Positions 1 through 8,848 of a stretch of DNA of 64,000 nt are shown in pieces. Positions within the stretch are counted from its first letter, which is position 1. Each line of letters starts with the position of its first letter. The notes under the pieces were generated by a model. It saw nothing but the letters and a program-made list of their open reading frames with translations, searched no databases and was not told where the DNA came from. The stretch is from Rhodanobacter_A agri (GTDB lineage: Bacteria > Pseudomonadota > Gammaproteobacteria > Xanthomonadales > Rhodanobacteraceae): assembly GCF_044904705.1 (NCBI RefSeq), contig NZ_JADIKL010000003.1, positions 62,001 through 126,000 of the forward strand, written 5' to 3'. The position numbers were made by a program, and so were the translations under genes.

Positions 1-933
1 AACCTGCAGTTTCCCTATCTGCAGATCGGCCGCAAGCCGCTGCCCAGCCTCGTCCATGTGCTGGACGACCATGGCTACGCCACGGTGGCGGTGCATGGCA
101 ACGATCCCACGTTCTGGAACCGCGATACCGCGTTCAAGACACTGGGCTTCCAGCACTTCGTCTCGCAGTCCGCGTTCCCGCCCGATGCGCCGAACGACGG
201 CAAATACATGGCCGACAGCGCGATGACCGACGAGATCATGCGCCAGCTCAAGGACAGCGGGCCGCCGCAGTTCGTCTTCGCGATCAGCATCGAGGCGCAC
301 GGTCCCTACGACGTGGAGCCGAAGGACACCGCCGCCCGCGACGCGATCGCGGTGCCCGCCGGCATCGAAGGCAAGGACAAGCGGGAGCTGCAGACCTACC
401 TCTACCACATGCAACACGCCGACCAGGAACTCGGCCGGCTCGCCGCATGGCTGGCCAAGCGCCAGCGCTCCACCTTGCTGCTGTTCTACGGCGACCACCT
501 GCCCGCGCTCACCGACAGCTACCGCATCGACGGCTTCGTCAACGGACAGGACATGCTCGCGCAAGCCGGCACCTGGCTGCTGGTCGATCCGCACGCCACT
601 GGCCAGGCCGTGCACGAAGACACCGCTGCATGGCTGCTGCCTGGCAGGTTGCTCGCGGCCGCCGGCATCCACGACGATCCCTACTACACGCTCACCGAGC
701 TGATTGGCCCGTCGCTGGCCACGCTCACCCGCGCCCCCGGCGCCCCGCAACCGGACGAAGACGCCGCCACCCAGAAGCTCGACCAGTCCATGGCCAGCGT
801 CGAGCAGCTACGCATGACCCGCAAGCTGCAAGCCTTGCTGGCAAAAGTGGTGGGGACAACAGCTGCGCCGACAACCGCCTCTGCCGCCAGCCAGGCATCC
901 GCGGTCGCCGCGCCGGCAACCGGGGTGCATTGA
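1..933 (+). CDS. LTA synthase-family sulfatase/phosphotransferase (5' end cut off)
   Basis: The frame is open from base 1 to the TGA at 931-933, so only the C-terminal 310 residues are here. The fold family (alkaline phosphatase superfamily; LtaS, OpgB and phosphoethanolamine transferases) is recognised from DPTFWNRD at about residues 35-42, FAISIEAHGPY in the middle and FYGDHLP at about 162-168. In this family the Asp-His pair of the last motif binds the catalytic metal. The membrane helices expected at the N terminus lie outside the window. The last 60 residues are Ala/Thr/Pro-rich and low in complexity. Known members transfer phosphoglycerol or phosphoethanolamine to cell-surface glycans on the outer face of the inner membrane. 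Which acceptor is used here cannot be told, so no gene symbol is given. Confidence 0.8.
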   Translation, partial: NLQFPYLQIGRKPLPSLVHVLDDHGYATVAVHGNDPTFWNRDTAFKTLGFQHFVSQSAFPPDAPNDGKYMADSAMTDEIMRQLKDSGPPQFVFAISIEAHGPYDVEPKDTAARDAIAVPAGIEGKDKRELQTYLYHMQHADQELGRLAAWLAKRQRSTLLLFYGDHLPALTDSYRIDGFVNGQDMLAQAGTWLLVDPHATGQAVHEDTAAWLLPGRLLAAAGIHDDPYYTLTELIGPSLATLTRAPGAPQPDEDAATQKLDQSMASVEQLRMTRKLQALLAKVVGTTAAPTTASAASQASAVAAPATGVH

Positions 934-1280
934 GTTCCAATCCATCCGGAATCAGCTGACACCGCCACGCTGCATCGGGTTTACGCTTGCCAGCGCACCA
1001 GGGGATTTCTCGTGCGTGATCTGCAGGGCCATGCCCTGCTCCCGCACATGCGCACGTCGCTTTTAAGAGTTTTCCTATTTCGAGCAAGACCTTGGTCGAT
1101 TAGCTTGGAGCGCACCAGACGAAACGCGCGCTCCACCTTTTCCCCGGATGTGCCGGTCCATCGGTCCTGCGGTTGGAGCCGCTCCCGTCGTGCTGCCTTG
1201 CAGAAGCAGAAACCGCTTCGGCCATGGCACGCATGCCAAGGATTGCCCCAGTGCCAAGAACCAAAACAAGAAACAACGAA
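934..1280. other. Long intergenic stretch, no gene seen
   Basis: About 350 bases separate the sulfatase stop from the most plausible start of the GTPase gene. Short open frames on both strands look like shadows. A locally A/T-rich patch at about 1060-1110 is the most promoter-like part, but I cannot assign clear -35/-10 boxes. The exact right edge depends on the uncertain start of the next gene. Confidence 0.5.
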
Positions 1281-1934
1281 ATGCGGCAGGGCATGCCGAG
1301 CCACATCTGGAGTCCGGCAAGTGTCCGCCCTCGCAATACCACCGCTCCCAGCCTGGAGCCAGTCGTGCAAGAGCTCCCGGATTGCGACGCCAGCAGCGGC
1401 TGTTTCGAGCACAAACTGGTATTCGTCGGCAACATGGAATCCGGCAAGACCACGGTCATCGAGTCCCTTTCCGACGTCGCCCCGGTGAGCACCCGGATGC
1501 CGGTGGGCATCGGCCAGGCGGAGGCAAAGTTCACGCTGGACTACACCACCGCCAGGCTGGACGACGGAGAGCTGCTGCACATCCACGGTGTTCCCGGGCA
1601 GCGGCACCTGGACTTCATGTGGCCAATGGTCTGCGATGGCGCCACCGGCGTACTCGTCCTGGTGAATGCCTGCGACCCGCAACGGCTCGCCTACACCACA
1701 TCGATGCTCGATGAATTTTCCCATCTGGCGCCGGGCGCCAGCTTTACCGTCGGCGTGACGCGCAGCGACCTCGCCCCCGAATTCCGGCTGGATGCGTTCC
1801 GCGCCGCCCTGGTCGCGGAAGGATTCCGCCTGCCCGTGGTGAAGGTCGATACCCACGAGCCGGCGCAGATCCGCTTCCTCGTCAAGATACTTCTGTCGGG
1901 CAGTCGCGCCAGCAGGGCATGGCCAAGCGCCTGA
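1281..1934 (+). CDS. MglA/Ras-like small GTPase
   Basis: The protein has about 217 residues from this start. It carries a P-loop GNMESGKT (about residues 50-57), a switch region HGVPGQRHLDFMW whose PGQ replaces the usual DxxG context (about 105-107), and TRSD (about 160-163) in the place of the guanine-specifying NKxD. This pattern is that of the prokaryotic MglA-like GTPases, which act as polarity or motility switches, usually with a Roadblock-domain MglB partner encoded next door. No Roadblock gene is visible here. The start is uncertain: the frame is open back to 1173, but the first 36 codons look non-coding and no Shine-Dalgarno decides the matter; 1293 is also possible. The gene ends just before a bidirectional terminator. 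Confidence 0.7.
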   Translation: MRQGMPSHIWSPASVRPRNTTAPSLEPVVQELPDCDASSGCFEHKLVFVGNMESGKTTVIESLSDVAPVSTRMPVGIGQAEAKFTLDYTTARLDDGELLHIHGVPGQRHLDFMWPMVCDGATGVLVLVNACDPQRLAYTTSMLDEFSHLAPGASFTVGVTRSDLAPEFRLDAFRAALVAEGFRLPVVKVDTHEPAQIRFLVKILLSGSRASRAWPSA

Positions 1935-1964
1935 TCCAGCGACGCCCAGCCTTTCGCACAACCC

Positions 1965-2000
1965 CACGAAAAAACCCCGCCGAAGCGGGGTTTTTTCGTG
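1965..2000. terminator. Perfect bidirectional Rho-independent terminator
   Basis: A 16-bp perfect inverted repeat (1965-1980 with 1985-2000) surrounds a CGAA loop. Its outer half is an A6/T6 run and its inner half is GC-rich, so it has a U-tract on either strand. It lies between the convergent GTPase gene and groEL and should end transcription from both. Confidence 0.92.
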
Positions 2001-2083
2001 TTGCGCCGCTCTTGGCGAGCGGTGCGGCCATGGATGGCTGCATGTTGGCCGGCGCCATCGGATCGACGGTGCCGACGGGGGCA

Positions 2084-3727
<1,644 letters not shown>

Positions 3728-3750
3728 AAAATTTTTCCTTGAAAAATTTT
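3728..3750 (-). promoter_or_regulatory. A/U-rich hairpin over the groEL ribosome site (candidate RNA thermometer)
   Basis: Immediately before the groEL ATG, two 10-base arms (3728-3737 and 3741-3750) are perfect inverted complements around a 3-base loop. Nine of the ten pairs are A-U. On the minus-strand mRNA the AAGGA ribosome site starts in the loop and runs into the stem, and the stem touches the AUG. Such a weak hairpin could mask the ribosome site at low temperature and melt on heat shock. That role is inference; the structure itself is directly visible. Confidence 0.6.
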
Positions 3751-3845
3751 GAAATTAGGTACGGGCAATCTTGCGAAAGGGGTGCGGGAAGGAGCCGAAG
3801 GCGACTGGCGTGCGCGCTTTCCGCGCTCGGCCAATCAGCGGTCGA

Positions 3846-4139
3846 TCAACCCTCGATGACCGCCACGATGTCGTCTTCCTTCAGGAAGACCAGCTCTTCG
3901 CCGTCGATCTTGATTTCCTGGCCGGCGTACTTGCCGAACAGCACCACGTCGCCTTCCTTCAGGCTCATCGGACGGACGTTGCCGTCTTCCAGGATGCGGC
4001 CGGTACCGGCGGCGATCACCTTGCCGCGGGTGGGCTTCTCGGTGGCGCTGTCGGGGATGACGATGCCGCCGGCGGAGACGCGCTCCTCTTCCAGGCGCTT
4101 GACGATGACGCGATCGTGCAGCGGACGCAGTTTGCTCAT
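3846..4139 (-). CDS. groES: Co-chaperonin GroES (10 kDa)
   Basis: This is the 97-residue GroES, whose heptamer caps the GroEL ring. It starts MSKLRPLHDRVIVKR and contains the mobile-loop region around SAGGIVIPDSATEKPTRG and the conserved PMSLKEGDVVLFGKYAG. The frame continues 27 codons further upstream, but those codons run into the regulatory region. The ATG at 4139, with GGGAG upstream, fits the family start. It is the first gene of a groES-groEL pair, with a CIRCE element 68 bases before the start codon, so HrcA repression relieved by heat is expected. Confidence 0.98.
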   Translation of the reverse strand: MSKLRPLHDRVIVKRLEEERVSAGGIVIPDSATEKPTRGKVIAAGTGRILEDGNVRPMSLKEGDVVLFGKYAGQEIKIDGEELVFLKEDDIVAVIEG

Positions 4140-4206
4140 GGGTGGCTCCCAAGCTAGGTGGTGGAATGTGGTTTGAGGACTGACAGGCCGGCCCGGGAGA
4201 CCGCTG

Positions 4207-4233
4207 TTAGCACTCGCCATAGATGAGTGCCAA
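4207..4233. promoter_or_regulatory. CIRCE operator (HrcA binding site)
   Basis: The sequence is TTAGCACTC, nine bases, then GAGTGCCAA. The consensus is TTAGCACTC-N9-GAGTGCTAA, so there is one mismatch in 18 positions. It lies 68 bases upstream of groES on the groES-groEL strand, the classical position for HrcA control. A TTGGCA on the minus strand overlaps the operator and may be a -35 box, but the matching -10 is weak, so I do not assign the promoter precisely. Confidence 0.93.
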
Positions 4234-4481
4234 TTCTAGCGATGCAAGCCCTCGCTGCAAGTGCGGCGTGTGCGACATCACCCGATTCGACCCTTAGGAC
4301 AGCGGATGGGGTGGACTCAGGCCGCTTTCAAGAGCCCTCCACCATCGAAATCCGCCTGATGCCCCATGCGTCCGACCGGCAGCACCTGCAGTGCACTAAG
4401 CTGCCCCGCTTGCGACCCAGCCCTCATTTGCCCGGCGCCATGCCCGAGGGGGTCTGTAGGATTTCGACATCGATTGCCGCC

Positions 4482-4808
4482 ATGCCCGACTCCGCCATCC
4501 TGCTTTGCCTTTGCACCTGCCCCGACGCCGCCAGCGCGCAGCGGCTGGCCGAGACGCTGGTGGGCGAGCGACTGGCCGCCTGCGTCAACCGCGTAGCGGG
4601 TGTGCTCTCCACCTACCGCTGGCAAGGCGAGGTGAGTACCGACAGCGAAGAGCTGCTGCTGATCAAGACCACGGCCGGGCGTCTCGATGCACTCAAGGCG
4701 CGTCTGTTGGAACTTCATCCCTACGAACTGCCCGAACTGATCGCGCTGCCGGTGGAGCGCGGCCATGCCGCCTATCTGGCGTGGGTGCGGGCGAACGTCG
4801 CGCCGTGA
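4482..4808 (+). CDS. cutA: CutA1-family divalent cation tolerance protein
   Basis: The protein has 108 residues, close to the usual 105-115 for CutA1, a very stable trimeric ferredoxin-like protein linked to divalent metal tolerance and signalling. The start MPDSAILLCLCTCPD and the C-terminal PELIALPVERGHAAYLAWV match the family pattern well. The frame is open 85 codons further upstream, but that stretch overlaps the groE regulatory region and lacks family sequence, so the ATG at 4482 is preferred. The same cutA-dsbD neighbourhood occurs in E. coli and other proteobacteria; here dsbD starts 67 bases downstream and is probably co-transcribed. Confidence 0.93.
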   Translation: MPDSAILLCLCTCPDAASAQRLAETLVGERLAACVNRVAGVLSTYRWQGEVSTDSEELLLIKTTAGRLDALKARLLELHPYELPELIALPVERGHAAYLAWVRANVAP

Positions 4809-4875
4809 ACCTTGCCGGCATCCAGTCGTCATAATGACCGTCTCGCCCCCGCAGCGTCGCTTGGCCGGAGTCGTG

Positions 4876-7098
4876 ATGCCGAAGATCTTCCACCGAACCC
4901 TGCTGACGGGCCTGCTGTTCGCCCTGCTGGCGGCGCTGGCCCCTGCAACGTACGCGCAGACGCAGGACGACAACATCCTGCCGGTGACCGAGGCCTACAA
5001 GCTCAGCGCAGATGCGGGCACGCCCGGCACGCTCAAGCTGCACTGGACGATCGCGCCGGACTACTACCTTTATCGCGGCCGCATGAAGTTCACCGCCGGC
5101 CCCGGCGTGACGCTGGGCGAGGCACAACTGCCACCCGGCGAGAAGCACGACGACCCCTATCTCGGCCCGGTGGAGACCTACCACCACGGCGTGGACGCCG
5201 GCCTGCCCTACACCGTGGCGCCGGGCACCACCCGCCTGCAGCTGAGCGTGCAGTACCAGGGCTGCCACGAAGTGGAGCCGAAGATCTGCTACCCGCCGCA
5301 CACCGAACACCTCGACTTGCCGCTGCCCGCCAGCGCGGCGACGGGCACGACGCCGCCTGCGGGCGGCAATAGCGCCCTGGCCGCGGCGCTGCTGCAGGCG
5401 GGTGGCGCGGCATCCTTGCCGCTGCCGCCGGAACAGGCCTTCCGGCTCACCGCGCTGGCGCAAGACTCGCAGCACCTGCTGCTGCGCTGGACGATGCCGA
5501 AGGACTATTACGTCTACCGCGACCATATCGCGCTGCGCCTGAAGGACGCGGAAGGCCTCAAGCTCGCCGCGCCCGCGTGGCCGACCGGCGGCGTGGTGCA
5601 CCAGGATGCACAGCTTGGCGCAGTGACGGTGTATTTCGGCAACCTCGAACTGCCGGTAGCGGTCGAGGGCGACATCGCGGAACGCCGCCAGCTCACGCTG
5701 GAAGCCAGCTTCCTCGGCTGCCAGGACGGCGGCGTGTGCTATCCGCTGATCACGCGTGACATGACCGTGGACCTGCAAAGCGGCACCGCGGCGAGCGGCG
5801 TGACCGTGCCCGGCGCGCCCGCGGCCGCCGGTGCGGGTGCTGCCGCGAAGGCGGCCCCACCCGCCGAAACGCTGCCGGGCGGCCCGATCCAGACCAGTCT
5901 GTTCGCCGCGCTGCTGCTGGCTCTGGGTGGCGGCCTGGTGCTCAACCTGATGCCTTGCGTGCTGCCGGTGCTGTCGATCAAGGCCGTGGGCCTGCTGGAA
6001 AGCGGCGAGAACCCCGCGCGCCGGCGCCGCCACGCGCTGGCCTATACCGCCGGCGTGCTGACGAGCTTCGTCGCGCTGGGCCTGGCCATCCTCGCGCTGC
6101 GCTCGGCCGGGCACGCCCTGGGCTGGGGCACGCAATTGCAGCAGCCGCTGCTGGTGGCGGCCCTGGCCTGCGTGATTTTCGCGCTAGGCCTTTCGATGTC
6201 CGGCGTTGTGCAGTTCGGCGCCTCGCTGGGCAATGCGGGTGCCGCGCTGGCAAATCGCGGCGGCGTGGTCGGCGACTTCTTCACCGGCGTACTCGCCGTG
6301 GTGGTGGCCAGCCCTTGCACCGCACCGTTCATGGGCAGCGCGCTGGCCTATGCTTTCGCCGCACCGGCGTTCAGTGCGCTGCTGGTGTTCTTCATGCTCG
6401 GCGTGGGCCTGGCCCTGCCCTTCCTCGCCGTTGCCTTCGTTCCCGCACTGGCGCGCTGGCTGCCCAGGCCGGGGCGCTGGATGGAAACGCTGAAGCAGGT
6501 GCTGGCCTTCCCGATGTATCTCACTGCGGCATGGCTGGCCTGGGTCCTTGCCAACCAGCGCGGCGCCGATGCAGTGGGCCTGCTGCTGGTGGCGATGGTG
6601 CTGCTGGCGCTGGCACTGTGGTGGTTCGAACGCAGCCGCGGGCGCGGCCCGCTGCACCACACACTGACCGCCTTGCTGGCGCTGGCTGCGCTGGCGCCGC
6701 TGTACCTGCTGGCGCAGGTGCCGGCCACGGCTAAAACCTTGGCGACCCGGGACGGTACAGTGCCCTATAGCGCCGCGAAGCTGGCCGAACTGCGCGCCGC
6801 CAACACCCCGGTGTTCGTGGACATGACCGCCGACTGGTGCATCACCTGCAAAGCCAACGAGCACACCGTGCTGGACGGCGCGGCATTCCGCGCCACGCTC
6901 GAACGCACCGGCGCGATCTACATGAAGGGTGACTGGACCAACGAAGATCCTGCGATCACCACCTTCCTGCAGCAATACCACTCGCCGGGCGTGCCACTGT
7001 ATGTGGTGTTTCCGAAGGGTGGCGGCGAAGGGCGGCAACTGCCTACGGTACTGACCTCGTCGCTGGTGACGCGGGCGCTGGAGGAAGCGGCACGGTGA
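4876..7098 (+). CDS. dsbD: Thiol:disulfide interchange protein DsbD with two N-terminal domains
   Basis: This inner-membrane protein moves electrons from cytoplasmic thioredoxin to the periplasm. The ATG at 4876 (GGAG six bases upstream) begins a good signal peptide ending about residue 27. Residues about 30-150 form an N-terminal DsbD domain with redox Cys130 and Cys138 (QGCHEVEPKICYPP). Residues about 185-300 form a second such domain with Cys282 and Cys288 (LGCQDGGVCYP). The membrane domain follows with the paired cysteines NLMPCVLP (361) and ASPCTAPF (481), then a thioredoxin domain with WCITC (655, 658). E. coli DsbD has one N-terminal domain and about 565 residues; this one has 740. It lies between cutA and a TlpA-like thioredoxin, its likely partner. 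Confidence 0.95.
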   Translation: MPKIFHRTLLTGLLFALLAALAPATYAQTQDDNILPVTEAYKLSADAGTPGTLKLHWTIAPDYYLYRGRMKFTAGPGVTLGEAQLPPGEKHDDPYLGPVETYHHGVDAGLPYTVAPGTTRLQLSVQYQGCHEVEPKICYPPHTEHLDLPLPASAATGTTPPAGGNSALAAALLQAGGAASLPLPPEQAFRLTALAQDSQHLLLRWTMPKDYYVYRDHIALRLKDAEGLKLAAPAWPTGGVVHQDAQLGAVTVYFGNLELPVAVEGDIAERRQLTLEASFLGCQDGGVCYPLITRDMTVDLQSGTAASGVTVPGAPAAAGAGAAAKAAPPAETLPGGPIQTSLFAALLLALGGGLVLNLMPCVLPVLSIKAVGLLESGENPARRRRHALAYTAGVLTSFVALGLAILALRSAGHALGWGTQLQQPLLVAALACVIFALGLSMSGVVQFGASLGNAGAALANRGGVVGDFFTGVLAVVVASPCTAPFMGSALAYAFAAPAFSALLVFFMLGVGLALPFLAVAFVPALARWLPRPGRWMETLKQVLAFPMYLTAAWLAWVLANQRGADAVGLLLVAMVLLALALWWFERSRGRGPLHHTLTALLALAALAPLYLLAQVPATAKTLATRDGTVPYSAAKLAELRAANTPVFVDMTADWCITCKANEHTVLDGAAFRATLERTGAIYMKGDWTNEDPAITTFLQQYHSPGVPLYVVFPKGGGEGRQLPTVLTSSLVTRALEEAAR

Positions 7099-7156
7099 AC
7101 GGGATACGCATCGGCCTGGCCGCGGACCGGCTCGTCCGGGCAGGAAATGCGCCGGC

Positions 7157-7735
7157 ATGCTGAGCCGCGACAACCTCGTCATTCTTGGCATCGCCGTACT
7201 GGCCGCCGCACTGGGCGGATGGCTGCAGCACGAGAGCCGGCTGGCGCACGTCCCCGCTGGGGCGACGGTGGCACAGCTTGGCGAAGCAGCCCCTGCGCTG
7301 GAACTCCCGGACCTGCAGGGACGCGTGCATAGTCTGGCCGATTACCGGGGCCGCCGGGTGCTGTTGAATTTCTGGGCCAGCTGGTGCGGTCCGTGCCTGG
7401 ACGAGCTGCCGGCGCTGGACCGTACCCAAGCCAAGTTCGGCGATCAGGGGACGATCGTGCTCGGTATTGCGATGGACGAGCCTCTGCGGGTTCGCGCCTT
7501 TCTTGCCGACCATCCCCTGCATTTCCCGGTCCTGCTGGGCCAGATGGAAGCGCCCAGCACCTCGCTGCGCTGGGGCGATAGCGGCGAAATGCTGCCTTAC
7601 AGTGTGCTGATCGGGACCGATGGGCGCGTGATCGCCACACATTGGGGCCCGCTGGATACCGCCACGCTCGAAGATTGGTTTACGGGAAGCATGCCCCGGG
7701 ATGGCCACTCATCCGATCCTCGCGCACAGGGATGA
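7157..7735 (+). CDS. TlpA/ResA-type membrane-anchored thioredoxin
   Basis: The protein has 192 residues: an N-terminal membrane anchor (about residues 8-22) and a thioredoxin-like domain with the active site FWASWCGPC (Cys77 and Cys80). TlpA/ResA proteins are periplasm-facing reductases that reduce disulfides in cytochrome c apoproteins or copper-carrier proteins. DsbD directly upstream is the natural electron donor, 58 bases away on the same strand. A pentapeptide with a cis-Pro-like position (MLPYSVLI, about residue 150) is present, as in other thioredoxin folds. The ATG at 7157 has an AGGA about 11 bases upstream. Substrate is not deducible. Confidence 0.88.
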   Translation: MLSRDNLVILGIAVLAAALGGWLQHESRLAHVPAGATVAQLGEAAPALELPDLQGRVHSLADYRGRRVLLNFWASWCGPCLDELPALDRTQAKFGDQGTIVLGIAMDEPLRVRAFLADHPLHFPVLLGQMEAPSTSLRWGDSGEMLPYSVLIGTDGRVIATHWGPLDTATLEDWFTGSMPRDGHSSDPRAQG

Positions 7736-7881
7736 CCGCAAAAGCAATGCATACGTCAGCGCACGGAGAGTGACGCACTTCTCCTTGGAACATCGCCGAA
7801 CTGCGCCGAACTGGACAACATCCGCAACAGCGCGCACACTGCGCGCGTTCCGGGTCATCCGGACGCCGTCGAAGGTATGGT

Positions 7882-8325
7882 GTGGCGAAGATCCTGGCTC
7901 TGCACGGACCCAATCTCAACCTGCTGGGCGCACGCGAACCCGCCATCTACGGCCGCGACACGCTGGCCGACATCAACGGCCGGCTGGCCGCGCAGGCGCA
8001 GGCTGCCGGGCATGAACTCAGCTGGTTCCAGTCCAACGCCGAGCATGAGCTGATCGGCCGCGTGCAGCAGGCGCGGGACGAGCAGGTGGCGATGATTCTG
8101 TGCAACGCCGGCGCCTTCACCCACACCAGCATCGCCCTGCGCGACGCGTTCGCCGCGGTGGCGATTCCGCTCATCGAAGTGCATCTCTCCAACGTGCACG
8201 CACGCGAGCCGTTCCGGCACCACTCGTACCTGGCCGACATCGCGGTCGGCGTGATCTGCGGCTTCGGTGCCGACAGCTACCGGCTGGCGCTGGAAGCGGC
8301 GATCGCCCGGCTGGCGGCCCATTGA
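7882..8325 (+). CDS. aroQ: 3-dehydroquinate dehydratase, type II
   Basis: The protein has 147 residues, typical of the small dodecameric type II enzyme that converts 3-dehydroquinate to 3-dehydroshikimate in the shikimate pathway. The active-site segment HGPNLNLLGAREPAIYG carries catalytic Tyr23, and EVHLSNVHAREPFRHHS carries catalytic His101. The start is a GTG with GAAGG six bases upstream. A nearby ATG at 7877 is out of frame. The gene precedes accB-accC by 60 bases, an order seen in many proteobacteria, and may be transcribed with them. Confidence 0.97.
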   Translation: MAKILALHGPNLNLLGAREPAIYGRDTLADINGRLAAQAQAAGHELSWFQSNAEHELIGRVQQARDEQVAMILCNAGAFTHTSIALRDAFAAVAIPLIEVHLSNVHAREPFRHHSYLADIAVGVICGFGADSYRLALEAAIARLAAH

Positions 8326-8385
8326 CCTCTGTTTTCCCTTTCCCGTCGCCCGCAGGCGGCGTCACGACATAAAGAAGGCCACCCC

Positions 8386-8838
8386 ATGGATCTGCGCAAG
8401 ATCAAAAAGCTGATCGACCTGCTCGAGGAGTCCAACCTCGCCGAACTGGAAATCAAGGAAGGCGAGGAAGTGGTGCGCCTGTCGCGCGTGCCCAAGGGCA
8501 GCATGGCCGCCCCCGCTCCGGTCGCCGTGGCACCCGCGCCCGTTGCCGCCGCACCCGCTCCCGCCGCAGTCGAAGCAGCCCCTGCCGCCGACGCCCTGCC
8601 GGCCGGCCACGTGGTGAAGGCGCCGATGGTCGGCACCTTCTATGCCTCGGCGACGCCGGGCGCGGCCGCCTTCGTCAAGGTGGGCCAGCAGGTGAAGGCC
8701 GGCGAGACGCTGGGCATCATCGAGGCCATGAAGATGTTCAACCAGATCGAGGCGGACGTCTCCGGCACCATCCAGGCGATCCTGGTCGAGAACAGCCAGC
8801 CGGTCGAATTCGACCAGCCTATGTTCGTGATTGGCTGA
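8386..8838 (+). CDS. accB: Biotin carboxyl carrier protein of acetyl-CoA carboxylase
   Basis: The protein has 150 residues. It has an N-terminal segment (MDLRKIKKLIDLLEES), an Ala/Pro-rich flexible linker (about 40-72), and a C-terminal biotinyl domain with the biotinylation motif EAMKMFN, whose Lys116 receives the biotin. It carries the carboxyl group between the biotin carboxylase (AccC) and carboxyltransferase subunits in the first step of fatty acid synthesis. accC follows after ten bases. The 'thumb' insertion typical of bacterial AccB (YASATPGAAAFVKVGQ) is present. Confidence 0.98.
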   Translation: MDLRKIKKLIDLLEESNLAELEIKEGEEVVRLSRVPKGSMAAPAPVAVAPAPVAAAPAPAAVEAAPAADALPAGHVVKAPMVGTFYASATPGAAAFVKVGQQVKAGETLGIIEAMKMFNQIEADVSGTIQAILVENSQPVEFDQPMFVIG

Positions 8839-8848
8839 GGCCACGCGA

